DNA from: Larix kaempferi | Lineage: Eukaryota > Streptophyta > Pinopsida > Pinales > Pinaceae | Length of the DNA: 64,000 nt | Assembly (NCBI GenBank): GCA_027924585.1 | Contig: BSBM01001448.1 | Span: 744,001-808,000, forward strand | Direction: 5' to 3' | In this document: positions 1 to 11,071 of the stretch, in pieces | How positions within the stretch are numbered: the stretch's first letter is position 1 | Layout: every line of letters begins with the position of its first letter | The notes under the pieces: generated by a model | The model's input: only the letters and a program-made list of their open reading frames with translations | What the model was told of the DNA's origin: nothing | Database searches by the model: none | Position numbers and translations under genes: made by a program

Positions 1-749
1 GTGGTGGATTGCTGGAGAGCAGGGGAGCCCAACTTTTGCCAAACAAAAGTGGACATGACGCATGTGGAGGCACCCTCGTCGATGATACATCGATGGATGA
101 CAAGATTCCGAATAGAAACGGAAACTTGGACTGCTATGGTAGAAGGCAGCCGTGGTTCAGATTGGTCTAAGTCAAAGGTCATCAAGTTCGAATCATTTGG
201 GTCAATAGCCCCAATGGCGGAAAGTAAAGTCTTGCGCTGAGAAGGACAAGTTTTTAAGACTTCTAACGCAGACATGGCTGCGGGCGATTGAGCTAAGTCA
301 TCTACGATGTTGTAATTGGATGCAGCTCGTGCATTGGGGTTGTTGTTGATTCGGCGAAGGGGGAAGCGAGGTGCTTTAGAAGCGCCATCGAGTGGAACCT
401 GAGGTATACGCAATGTCTGATCAGTGGGATTAGCAGTGGTATCCTTTTCGGCGGGGGGGGCTTCAGAAGTCGGTCCGTATTGATTTCGACGGGTTTGGAC
501 ATTGACGTCAGCGGTGGACATCATCAATAAGTGGTGGGTACCTGAATCAAACATGGGTTGATCAGGAGCTGTGTAAGTTATTTGTTGTGGTTGCACGTTG
601 CCCTGTTGGGGGGCTAACGGCTGGGTGTTTACCACTCCTTGTGTTGGAAAGGGGTTTTGGAGAACCAGAGGTTGTTGTGGAGGTGGTGGGGGGTTGGGTG
701 GTGGCTGAGGAGCCGCCTGCCCTTGACGATGGGCGTCATTTGTCCATAG
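1..749 (-). pseudogene. Element A protease region and proline-rich linker (partial)
   Basis: After the gag stop at 750-752 the same minus-strand frame stays open to the window edge. It first gives a P/Q-rich linker (about 750-560), then a spacer containing the motif MSALEVLKTCPSQR (about 275-235), then a retropepsin-like domain. The same spacer motif, with small changes, precedes the protease in element D. The catalytic triplet that is normally D-S/T-G reads Asp-Glu-Gly here (IIDEGASTCVMS, about 86-51), as in element D. The protease would cleave the Gag-Pol polyprotein. One in-frame TAA separates it from gag; this may be a nonsense mutation or a real gag/pol boundary. The domain is cut off at the left edge. 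Confidence 0.75.
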
Positions 750-2880
750 TTATCGAGCTCGCTCGAGATGTGGGCAAGCGTGGGTATAGTGTCCATAGAC
801 ACCGCAAATGGAACAAGGATGGTTTGTCCGTAAATTAGCATTTTTAGGTTGCTTAGGTGGCCGATCAGGATTCTGATGAGCGGGCGCCGCGTTATTGTTT
901 TGCGGGGGCTGGGTAGGCTGTGGAGCTTGGTTGCGGTTTTGATTGTTTCCACGGTTGCGTCCTCTTCCGCGGTTGGGTTGTCCACCCTGGTTGCGTTGGT
1001 TATTTTGATATTGGGGCTGCTGTTGTTGTGCGTACACATGCCCTTGAGCATTGGGGGGATTCTGAGGAGCCGCAGGTGCGGGAGCAGGTTGCGGTGGATA
1101 GTATGCAGGTGGAGCTGGAGGTGGTCCAGTTGCCTGTTGGGGTTGTTGGTACCCCTGCGCTGGTGGAGGTGTGAGGTTAGCCGGTGCAACCGGTTGTGGG
1201 TAATGCATGGGCTGTTGTGGAAACTGCATGGGGTTTTGTACCGTAGGTTGAGCATAGTATGTAGGAGGTACATATGCTGATGGCGCTTGGCCATAACAAT
1301 GTTGTGGACAAGAGGGTCCATGAACATGATGGGTCTGGTTTATTGGAGCATAAGAAGTTGTCGCTCCGGAACTGGATATAGCCCTAGAAAGGTCTGGGGC
1401 GGGCATGGTGCTCACTATACTGAAAGGTTTTGCTTGCGGTGTAATTTGGCCAATAATGCCATCAGCGGCATGTGATGCCCCCGGTGTGTCACCGCGTGCA
1501 GAGTCGCCTCGTGGGGTGTCAGGTATGATGGTGTATAGGTATCCTGACTGGGCATAGATAAGGTCAAACTGTTGGGCCTTAAGGATGGCCTCCTCTTCAG
1601 ACTGGGGTCTTTCAGAAGCTACATCCTTCGCAATGAGAGGAAGGAGGGATTTAAGGAACCAGTCTAAAAAGATTCGGTCGTCTAATTTGATCTTGCATAG
1701 GCTTCGGCGCCGACGCCAATCATGGATATGGTCAGTGATGTGCGTGGCCGTGTTCTGTCTGCAAGACAGTAGGATCTCGACGCCCGCATCATAGCGGACC
1801 GGTAGCTGAAAGAACTGCAGGAAGGTCGAGGCAAGGGAGGTAAATGAGGAATGCGTCCCGTGGGGTTGCTCGATATACCATTTGGCTGCAGAGCCAGTGA
1901 AGGTGCGCTGTAATAAACGGAGGCGGATAGAGTCGTCCACTATGGAGTTGGAGGAACACCATAAGTGGAAAGACATGATGTGGTTCTGGGGGTCTTCTCC
2001 GGCCTTTCCCTCAAACTTAGGGATGTCAGAGGGAAGCTTAGTGGGCATATGGGGCCAAGCAGGATCATGCCTAATGGGGTCATTCGTAAGCCTAGCTAAA
2101 TCTGGCAAGTTGAGACTTGCCATGTATGGTAGACTAGCGGATGTGGTGATTGGAACCGGGATTGGTCTAGCCATTGTGGTATGGTGTAGGGGTCCAGTAG
2201 CTCCTATAGGTATGCTAGGTATGGCGGGTATGTGCCCTCCAACAGGTGTGGCCTGATATGGGTTAGTACTCCCAAGTGCAACTTGGGTTACACTTGGGTT
2301 AGGAATCGCACTAGGGATTCCTGGTATATTACTACCGAGTGCAACGTGGGTTACACTTGGGTTAGGAATCGCACTAGGGATTCCTGGGATAGCATTCCCA
2401 AGTGCAACAGGAGTGACACTTGGGTTAGGAATCGTACTAGGGATTCCTGGGATAGGGTTTGTGGAAACCGAAGGGGGTATGACCCCCATGTTGGGCATGC
2501 CCATGACAGGTTGTGGTCCTGTGCTAGGCATTCCTAAATGTGGAGTGTTACCCATATTGGGCATACCCAAGGGGGTGGGTGTTGTCATGGATGGTATCCC
2601 CGCAGAAAGGTCTGCGGATGTCTGACCTATGGTTAATGTAAATTGTGGATCTTCTGGTGTTCCAGACATAATTGTGGTAGGTGGTAACTCTGTGGGGTTT
2701 TCGGATTCTACCTCCAAATCAAAGGTGAAGTGGGGTATGTCAGAATCGGATGACCGTCTAGATGATCGACGATGTGTCGAATCAAGGGATAATGCTCTGC
2801 GTCCGTGACGTGGAGAGCCAAGTGGACTAAACTCTGGGAGTTCGCCCTGTAGACGACGAGAACGTCTAGAATTCTCAATG
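750..2880 (-). pseudogene. gag: Element A gag (capsid and nucleocapsid)
   Basis: This is a long open frame on the minus strand ending at TAA 750-752. The N-terminal third is G/P/M/N-rich with a tandem 22-residue repeat. A retrotransposon capsid domain follows (KFEGKAGEDPQNHIMSFHLW, near 2035-1975), then a P/Q/N-rich stretch, then a CX2CX4HX4C knuckle (CSICGVYGHYTHAC, near 812-770). Gag would form the virus-like particle and bind RNA. The frame is open from about 2880, but no ATG is obvious at the start; the first in-frame ATG is inside, near 2665. The start is therefore uncertain, or the original ATG has mutated. The capsid is clearly related to the gags of D and F in this window. Confidence 0.85.
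2270..2470 (-). repeat. 66-bp in-frame tandem repeat in element A gag
   Basis: About three copies of a unit near 66 bp encode 22-residue repeats of the type IPGIPSAIPNPSVTQVALG. The repeat keeps the reading frame and lies in the low-complexity N-terminal part of gag. Copies differ by a few substitutions. Confidence 0.8.
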
Positions 2881-4733
2881 GTGAGAATATGGTTTTTATG
2901 TAAAAATTGTTTTAAGTATCAGGTGGTGATATATATGTAAAAGACTCAAAACCCTAATGCAACCAAGGGTGCAAAAAGGGGAGTAAAAAAAGAAGGCTCA
3001 CAGGCCAAAAAAATCAATCCTCAAAAAATGCACTTATTCTAGCAGCTGTGCTACAATAAGTGGAGGAATGCAACAACCGGTCAGAATACCAACATGCAAG
3101 CGGCTCCTAGAAAAAATAGGTGTAACTAGACTCAAAAGGTGGTAAAGATCATGCAAACACCTAATCTAAAAGTATTGTGACTCAAACAGACGATATCCCC
3201 TGCAAGGTGATGAAATCCAAGTCAGACAATATGAATGTAGAGACAACGGCTAGATATCCCCCTACCGGGAGGGACACCGGGTAATCAATCCTAAAAAGAC
3301 AGGCTACTAGGATACTCCGTTCATGACGCGTCGAGAAAAGGTAAATCTGCCGTTTGGTCCTTTGATCGCAATATCCCAATACAGGGATATCCCGAGAACT
3401 GCGAATGGTAGCCCTTCGGTTACTGAATGGGTTTCGGTATCCCACTCATGCTTCCGGAACCATCCTCGCGACTTCAACCCTCCTAGGGGAGAGGCCTTCC
3501 CACAAACCGGTTGTGACCGCGCCAAAAAGTACTAAGAGATTTTAGCTCCCTAATTGGACAACTTCTATGTCTCAGATGTATGAACTGAGGGGTGTTATTG
3601 GAACACCTATCCCCCCAATACTACCTAGCTACAAGAATTCTTTTTGTGTTCCCCAAGTGGGGTTAAGAGTGTGTTCAAATTAGGGTAAGTTTTAAGTCTT
3701 AGTTCAATTAAGTGATCGTGTGAGTGCACGTGAGGTGTTGTAAACTGAACTTGAAAAAATTAAATGCTTTAAGGGAAATTTTTCAAAAAAATAAAGGACT
3801 TTTCGAAAAATAATAAGCAAATATTTAAGACTTTTTTTCACTAAAAGAAATTAAATTGCTTTTTCAAAAATAACTCAAAAAATAATGGATTTTTTGGATT
3901 TTTGAAAGCAAATAATAAACTTCTAAAAGAAATAAATGGATTTCTTCGTTTCAATAAAATTTGCTAAGGGCAAGATTCTAAAGAAGTAAACAAGAAAAAA
4001 TTTGAATCTAGATAAAGAATGCAAAATGAATCTTTCTTTCACTTTCTTGAAAATTTTTAAAAAGATTTCTATGTATGCACTTTTAAATAGTAAAAAAAAA
4101 AAAAAAATTTCTAAATCTGGAAAATATGCAGAATTTGATACTGTAAAAAATGTGCTATGGGCAGAAAGTACAGTAAAAAATATTTTTCAAAATCGGGATG
4201 GCCGAATGAAAAAATTCAGCCGCGCGGGTTTTGGACGAACAGCCGCGATGGGCCGCGCGGGTTTTGGCCGAACAGTCGCGATGGACCGCGCGGGTTTTGG
4301 ACGCACAGTCGCGATGGACCGCGCAGGTTTTGGGCGCACAGTCGCGATGGACCGCGCAGGTTTTGGGCGCACAGTCGCGATGGACAGCGCGGAAAAAGGC
4401 CGCGAAGCCGCGGTGTGCAGCGCGGAAAAACACAGAAAAGTCGCGATGGACCGCGCGACTGTCTGGAAAAAGGGCGTGATGGACCGCGCGGAAAAATGCA
4501 GAAAAGTCGCGATGGACCGCGCGACTGTCTGGAAAAAAGCCGCGAGGCGGAAGCCGTGCACGGAAAACGAGAAACGAACTCGGAAATTTAAAATTTAGGG
4601 CTGTTTTTTGGGGCCAAATCTCAGAACAGCAATGGATCTGCTGTCTAAGATGGAAGATCTATGGATCTAATGGTTAAAAACTCATAAAAACTAAGATTTA
4701 ATGGCAAAGCTAGAGATCTAAAGTTCAAACCAA
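2881..4733 (-). other. Element A untranslated leader between PBS and gag
   Basis: This stretch of about 1.85 kb has no convincing coding content. It includes AT-rich blocks (about 3700-4180, with a poly-A run near 4091-4106) and a GC-rich tandem repeat (4203-4560). The part at 3180-3540 is more GC-balanced, and no ORF there resembles a known protein. Leaders of this length are usual in Tat-like elements. Confidence 0.6.
4203..4560. repeat. GC-rich tandem repeat in element A leader
   Basis: Roughly 30-33-bp units carry the core GCGATGGACCGCGC, followed by GGTTTTGG and a CACAGTCGCGA-like segment. Later units degenerate to GCGATGGACCGCGCGACTGT. The block stands out in an AT-rich leader because of its high CpG content. 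It is open in several frames on both strands purely because of its repetitive composition. Confidence 0.85.
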
Positions 4734-4746
4734 AGCGGAGTCGCCA
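4734..4746 (-). promoter_or_regulatory. Primer-binding site of element A (tRNA-Arg type)
   Basis: The minus strand reads TGGCGACTCCGCT four bases downstream of the LTR end (...CCAACA). It matches the PBS of element D, complementary to the 3' end of a tRNA with a GACTCCG...CGGAGTCG-CCA acceptor stem, which I take to be tRNA-Arg. It primes minus-strand DNA synthesis. Confidence 0.8.
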
Positions 4747-4750
4747 AAAC

Positions 4751-5475
4751 TGTTGGCTCGGTTTTGCAACCAAGCTTAGTGCTATGGGCACCTACTAACT
4801 AGTAGTAGCAGTTTCAATAGAAATAAAAGCAATAAACTAAATAAACAATACTTTTCATGGATCTAAACAAGAATCTAAGCAAATAATGTAAATATTTCAA
4901 AATCAAGAACAAGAAACATGAGAAATAAATTTTGTATTGAAAAGTGGGGGGCAAGCAAGTGCTTGCGATATTACCTCCAATGGTGAAGGTTGATGTTGAG
5001 CAACTCCCAAGATGAGTAGCTCCAAACTCCAATAGGTCTCTTTCTCCAAGGTTGCTTCAATGGCTAAAAGTGCTCATGGGAGATTTCAGCAGCATAAGGA
5101 TGAGATAATGGAAGGATGTGAAATGAGGAGCCCCTACCACCTTTTTATAGGTTTTGGTGGTGGGAGATACCATTTGTGGTTTTGTGGAAACCAAATGGTA
5201 TTGACCAACATGGTTTAGGTACTTTTCCCTCCTTTTTCCTTTTTTGAATAAAAATAATATTTTAATTCCCTTTTTAATATTTTTGGGAATTTGGACCCTT
5301 TTTGAGGGTTTTTTATGATTTTCTTGGAAAAATAATCTTTTTTAATGGAAAAAGGGGTGTACTAAGGTCTTTTGGTGACCTTTTGTTGGTTTCAGAGGCT
5401 CAGATGGTGGAAAAGTGGAAAAATGGGTCATGTGAGTAAGGGAATGAGCTAGTGAGCACTTTTTAGGTGTTAACA
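4751..5475 (-). repeat. 5' LTR of element A
   Basis: On the plus strand the segment starts TGTTGGCTCGG and ends GTGTTAACA, giving the usual TG...CA ends with a short TGTT/AACA inverted repeat, about 725 bp long. The PBS lies immediately next to it, and a TATA box (CTATAAAAAG on the minus strand, 5141-5150) lies inside. The partner LTR is outside the window, so the outer border is inferred from the TG/CA ends. Confidence 0.75.
5141..5150 (-). promoter_or_regulatory. TATA box in the element A LTR
   Basis: CTATAAAAAG on the minus strand, a strong plant TATA match in the expected part of the LTR. It would set the U3/R border of element A. Confidence 0.6.
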
Positions 5476-5611
5476 CTCACAGAGTGAGAAAATAATCATT
5501 AATGAGAAAACAATCATTAATGCGTGTATGACCAAAATCATTTTCCCTGTCGAGTATTCCATTATTAGAAAATCCCTAGAAGTACCCCTGTTTAAGCCTC
5601 GTGAGCAGGAA

Positions 5612-8490
5612 TTTTTTTTTGAAGAAGCCATAGTCAACCATTACCGACAGTGATCCCCTGAGACTAAACAAGATTTTTTAACCAATTGTCTCAAGCCCGA
5701 CCTTGAAATTGAAGATACCCCCTACCCACTAGATATGAATTTCTTCAATGAGAATACAGAGTTGGTATTATCATTAATATCCCAGTTTTTAGGGTTAGAT
5801 AGTGATGTAGTAGTAACAGAAGTTCAGTTATATTTACTCTTTAGAATAAGTTTTGGCATACATGGGGTAGAGTACAGCTAGGTACCATGTCTTAAATATG
5901 ATGAATTCCTAGCTGAAAGTATTCACTCTCAGCTAGTGAATTTCCACAATACCAGGCACTTCAGATTCCAGTCTTATTTAATGAAAATGCTTCTATTTTC
6001 AAGTCAGAAAGATCTACATTTTCACAGGTGGTTTTTTAAAATAAATTGGAGGACAATATGTTTTATTTCATGAACGATATTCTATCAGAAGTATATAAAT
6101 TAATTTTTGGAGAATAACTGCCAAGGGTACTGCCAGAGATGAAGACATTGATGTAACTGAAGTAGGACATGGAAGTAGGGGATTGGTTTCTGTTGAAGGA
6201 ACACACAATAGTCATACTTTATGGGTTCGTGAAGCAACCTTATATATTGCCAACCTTTCTAACCTCAAGAGTATTTGCCTTGGATTTTATCAGGGAAAAA
6301 TTAATTATTGAAAATGATCACTTTCTAGCTTTTAAAAAGGCTTATGATATAAAATTTCCTTTGAAAGTTGGATCTTTCATTGTAAAGAATAATAATGTGT
6401 TTTCTTTTATAGAAAAATAGTTAGAAGAGTTGGATCTTAAAAAAGAAATTGCTATCAACTATGATCCCTGTCACATCATTTCTCAAAGAAGACAACAGAA
6501 TAGGAGGAAAGCATTCGACCATTAGGAGGTTGAGGGATTAGAAAAAATGGCTAATCTTCTACAATATGAATATGACAAGGAGGTTTCAACATGTTCACAA
6601 TCATATCCTTCTATTCCAGCAAAATATTCAACAGAGATAATACCTACTCCAGGCAAGATGGAAATTGTTAGTAAAATGAGTTTTGAAGAGATCACTGATA
6701 CAGAAGTTGAAGAGCAAGAAAGAGAAAAGAATCTCAAAGCATATTCTCAAGGGAATTTGGTTGTGTTTGCAAGTGAGAAAGAGAAAAAGAAAGAAAAATA
6801 TCCAACTCCAGAAGTCCAAATATATGAGTATAGATTTCATGAAGCAAAGGATGTAGGTGACATGAATAAATTTCGGTCAAGGGTTGATATGTATGTCAAA
6901 TACGGACAAGAAAAGCAATAAACCTCAGAAAAAACATATAATTTATTTCCAAGAGTAAGAAGTGTAATTGGCTCAGATATCACCTTGATGATCAATAGAG
7001 ATCTGGTAGAAAATACTTTAAATTTGGTTGTGTCATCCGATGACAAAGTCACAGAAATGAAGCTGAATTTTAAAAAAATAACAGTCCCAGATAAAATTCA
7101 TTTGCACAGGAAGATTGCAGAAGTCATTTATACAAACTTAATGAAGGCCACCCTGAAGGTTTCAAAGCTTTAGAAAACAGTTAACAGGTTAGAGATTCAG
7201 TTGAGACAAGCAAAAATAGATAATAAATCCCACCAGCAGCAAATTAAAATATTGCAGACAGATTTGATAGAAAATAATGATGAAGCTAACAAGGGTGAGG
7301 CAAGCAAAAAGATGTTAAACGAGAAATATAACACTATTCATCTACTCAAGAAGAAACTCAAAATCCCAGCAACACAATTAATTCAAGCTTCTGAATTGAC
7401 TGTGTTGGAACAAGAAAAAGAAATTTTATCTCAGGAATTAGATGACAGTAAAGAAAAGCTGCTCACGTTTATAGAAAAAGAACTAGAGTGGGAGAAAGAT
7501 AGAATAAGTCTCAAAACCCAAGTTGAATACCTTAAAGAGTAATTGGTAGCTATAGCACAAGAGCAACAGGGAACCAGTCAAACCAACAGAGAAGCAAATT
7601 CATATGACCTCATACAAGATATGTCTCAGGATAGATTGAAAGAGTTGGAAATCAAAGAGTTAAGAGAGTAAAAGCAAAGGTTGGAAGAAGAGAATTAGAA
7701 AAAAGAGAATGAAATAAAAGACTTGGAAAATAAGAATAAATATTTGATAGACAGAAATCAAAGATTCATAACCCAAGTAACAGGGTAGATTCCAATGCAA
7801 GGTGCAAAACACCTGATATGGGATTCAATCATTAATGAAGCAACAAAATTCAGGCCCTATTTGAGTTTCATGAAGTCAAAAGAAAAAATAGCAGATGAAA
7901 TCTTACAAAGCTGCACAACCATGAGGGAAGTTTTAGATAGAAAACCAAAGGACACAGCCCATAATAATGTAGATTTTTTGAGTACTCTGACAGATGATGA
8001 CCTGAAGGCCATGGCTATCAAAAACAGAGTGACAGTCATAACTTGGGCAAGGAGAGTCCTTGGGAAACATGCACACATTGAAAATATTTAGGCTAGAGCA
8101 GAACAAATGAAGAAACAGGTTAGATATTTCAAAAAATGATTTGAAAGGTTATTTTAGAAAGGATTGCCCTCATTTTGGGAAGAAAATAATGAGTTGATTT
8201 CTTAGAATAATTATAAAGAAATACTATTCAAATTGAGGATGAACAATGAAAAATTTGAAGATTTAACTCATGTTCTAACAGGGAAGATTTTGCTTGAAAA
8301 ACTCTTAGATGAATTTGAAATTTTAAACCAGCTAGCCATGATAGGTGAAAGGATACCTTCAATTTCCATTGCAGATCACATAGAGATGAAGGTTTTGGCC
8401 AAATAGATGACAAGTTATGAAATACCCACTACAGATCAATGGAAGACAGTAGAAAAGTATGGAAAGATGAAGTACACCCTGTACTCTTGA
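5612..8490 (+). pseudogene. H: decayed LTR-borne ORF related to the U3 ORF of element E
   Basis: One plus-strand frame can be followed from about 6169 to 8490 through about a dozen in-frame stops, most of them TAG. A further block in another frame covers 5612-6030. The product would have a globular part, with HFRFQSYLMKMLLFSSQKDL near 5960 recalling the FFMSSYLMDCLLSKHPF segment of the E ORF. A K/E/Q-rich coiled coil follows (about 6700-7780) and then a C-terminal domain (about 7800-8470). Size, domain order and the TATA and AATAAA signals just downstream parallel the U3 ORF of element E at 19476-24431. The N-terminal region is missing, probably displaced by element A. I do not know a function. 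The similarity was judged by eye. Confidence 0.6.
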
Positions 8491-8685
8491 AGACTCATGT
8501 TCGGGAAAAACATTGTCAGCAGCTGCGGCCAACAAAAAGACATCAATTATCAGATTTTGAAGATTTTTTGAAAATTTTGAAATTGTATAAATTTTGACTC
8601 AAAATAGAATGTAGTAGTTAGTATATTATAGTTTACTATTTTTAGTAATGAGGCAGTTAGGTTCCGCCTCAAGCAGTTTTCAATG

Positions 8686-8773
8686 TATAAAAAACTATTT
8701 TGGCAAAGTTGTAAGGGTTGGAACCCATGAAGAGAGACACACTTTGTATCAAGATTGCTTCAGTTTTAATAAA
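8686..8773 (+). promoter_or_regulatory. Core promoter and poly(A) signal of LTR remnant H
   Basis: TATAAAAA at 8686-8693 is followed 82 bp later by AATAAA at 8768-8773. Element E shows the same arrangement downstream of its ORF (TATA about 24590, AATAAA 24678). This supports reading the ORF before it as lying in U3. Confidence 0.55.
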
Positions 8774-8889
8774 GATAGCCATGCAGAGTTGAAACAGATT
8801 TTTGAAGAGAAAATATTCTTGTGTTGTTCATATTACAATCTGTATTTTTCTTTCCTTTATGTGATTTGTATTTTCCAGTGAAACTCTTT

Positions 8890-9316
8890 CATTATGTTTT
8901 TCTTTCATGTTTTGGCGAAAGTTTTGTTTAATTCAGAATTCATATAACCATGCTCTCTTTTAATTGGATCAAAGCATTCATATTTTTCCTCTAAAGTCAA
9001 TGTTAGATTCATCCATGATTTATGCCTAATATCGATGGAATGTCTTTCTTTCTTCAAATACCACTTGCCAAACAAGAACTTGACTGTGAAATAACAACTA
9101 CCTTGCCTTTGCAAAAAAGCCTTATTGTTGAAATTAGGCCGGTCTTTAAATATTTCAAATGTGACTCCATGCCCAATGTTATTCATATGTTTCAGCCTCT
9201 TACAAAGTTTAAATAAAATCAATTTGTTATATCTCTAGCCATTGTATACATTTTTGAGAGAGCCCTCTCTGGTAGGAAAAAGGCTAGTTTTCCTCCTAAA
9301 GACTGGTTTGAAATAG
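8890..9316. other. No recognisable feature
   Basis: AT-rich sequence between the LTR remnant H and a minus-strand protease fragment. It may be the decayed continuation of that fragment toward RT, but I see no diagnostic motif. Confidence 0.4.
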
Positions 9317-9775
9317 TTACCTTAGGATCATCCTTCCACAACCAAAGAGTAAATTATGATTGCTCACATTTGGTTTCCCTGTGATACCATTTAACTCATA
9401 TTCCTTTCCTTCCCATAAAAATTTCATGAAAATATTCTGAAAATTAAAAGCCACGTTTCCCAATGATTCTAACCATTGAAATCCTAAGGCAACATCAATA
9501 CCACCCATTGGAATAACGTTCATTGGACTATTCAATACATATTCCCCCATACTAAGTTTGATATTATGGAATTTATTTGAGCAATTGATAGTTCCTCCAT
9601 TTTCAATCATAACTTGAAACTTTGGTCTTGGATATACAAAGCAATTGAGAACTTTGGCTAATTTATAGTGAATGAAATTATGAGTGCTACCAGAATCAAT
9701 GAACACTATGGGAGTAATCAAGGACAAGTGGACCAAAAGATGCCCAAAACTCAAGGATAAGTGGACCATCGCCAC
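9317..9775 (-). pseudogene. Chromovirus-type gypsy protease fragment
   Basis: A minus-strand open segment of 152 codons carries the retropepsin motif VFIDSGSTHNFI, followed downstream by IPMGGIDVALGFQWLESLG and EGKEYELNGI. This is the pattern of the RVP_2-type aspartic protease in plant chromoviruses such as Tekay, CRM and Reina. It differs clearly from the Asp-Glu-Gly protease of elements A and D and from the LVDSGASLNVMP type of E and B. No intact gag or RT is visible on either side, so this is an isolated relic of another element. Confidence 0.7.
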
Positions 9776-11071
9776 CGTGAAGATATGTAAGGAGTGATGG
9801 TGTCAGTCCCCTGAAAGCATACAGGGAGGGATGGCAGACTGAACATCACCCCCCTAGAAGCATATAGAGGGTGATGATGGACAAAATGTGGGGAAAATGG
9901 TGCTAGATAAAGATACAGAGGTAGGTGTTTCAACTAGGTAATAAAATGGGATCTCTAATGAGCCCAAGGTGGAAAATAAGAGTATAACAGATGCCCCTTA
10001 AAGTGTGAGGTCAAAAGAGAAGATAATGGCCATTTTTTTTTATAAAAACAAGTCAAGATAAAGATCAAGGATACAAGAAACTAGAGAGAACCTGCAAAAC
10101 ATCATCTAGGTATGTATATATCATCCCTGAGGTGGGCATACACATGCTCGGTAAAAATTGGGACAAAGCATGGCCACCAATAAAGTATACTATAGACCCA
10201 TGAATGACGTGGGAGATCACGGCCACAAGATATATAAGAGTGGATCCATGTCATGACAAATAATATATCCATTGACCAATACAGTGTGGATCTATGTCAC
10301 AATATACATTATACATGTTAGGAGGATATATAGAACCAATGAGTGTGCACATATGTCCCTCATACAATGTCTAGATTGGTGATATAAATCCAACACAACT
10401 TGGGAGGGGAAACAAACATCAGTGATGTAACCCCTAACCCAAGGTCTTCGTCCCAAACCCTGACTATGTGATTCTACACATGTGAATAGATGTGCTAATG
10501 TTGAACATGTGAGAGTCCGTCTAATTACAGGTTAATGATGTTTACCATTAACAGACGCGAGGGAGTCCAATGATGATGATAATGGATCCCAAGAAACCTG
10601 GTACATTCTAATGAGTGTGACTAGATGAGTTGATGTCAAACACCTGTAGAATCACTCGATTAGGAATCAATGTTATTTACTCCTTCTCGAACGCAAGGAA
10701 TCCTGCCATTGATGACTACAATGTCCAGGGTACTAATGTTTCTAGATCCACTTCCTAGATAGGGAGTCGACGTTGATAGGAAGGAATCCATCGAAGGAAG
10801 GACTTAATGTATCTCCCATCAATCGACACGAAACATACATCAAGAGATGTGATAAATATGGATGATCACCAAGTATGACAAAGTGACACAAGGATGGACG
10901 ACAAAAAAGGTCAACATAACTGCAGAATGGTCGACTTAGGTTGACATTGTTAAGAGCAGGATTCTTTATTTGAAGAGGGCCATTCGGTTGGGATAGATAA
11001 GTTGAGTCCTTTTCAGGAGAGTTGGTATCAAGTTTCTCATAAGTGTGGTTCCAGGTTGTAAGGGAGATTGT
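9776..11071. other. Long stretch without recognisable genes
   Basis: About 1.3 kb with no ORF that resembles a protein. There is a small local duplication of a GAAGCATA-containing phrase at about 9790-9870. The right end borders the zinc-knuckle end of gag F, so part of this could be its decayed protease and pol, but no motif supports that. Confidence 0.4.

Larger units (their letters stand above)
1..5475 (-). mobile_element. Element A: 5' half of a Tat-like Ty3/gypsy retrotransposon
   Basis: Read on the minus strand the order is LTR (4751-5475), primer-binding site, a leader of about 1.9 kb, gag with a CCHC zinc knuckle, and protease running off the left edge. The PBS begins TGGCGACTCCGCT, the form used by Tat/Ogre elements primed by tRNA-Arg, and gag resembles that of element D (about 50.4-53.1 kb). 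RT, integrase and the 3' LTR would lie left of the window. The right flank continues straight into the decayed U3-type ORF H, whose N-terminal part is missing, so A probably inserted into H. The target duplication cannot be tested because the other end is absent. Confidence 0.85.

Noticed and set aside
849-1280. Plus-strand ORF of 143 codons, and neighbours at 1882-2537
   Set aside because: They are the antisense of the gag frame of element A, open because of its biased P/Q/G codon composition.
4002-4598. A 198-codon plus-strand ORF with GRAGFGRTVAMD repeats
   Set aside because: It is a by-product of the leader tandem repeat, antisense to element A, with alternative frames equally open.
6169-8490. 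Recoded or read-through TAG codons
   Set aside because: Stops of all three types occur along with frame breaks, so decay is simpler than recoding in a plant nuclear genome.
8905-9222. Minus-strand ORF of 105 codons below the protease relic
   Set aside because: Its position suits a pol continuation, but no RT or linker motif could be recognised.
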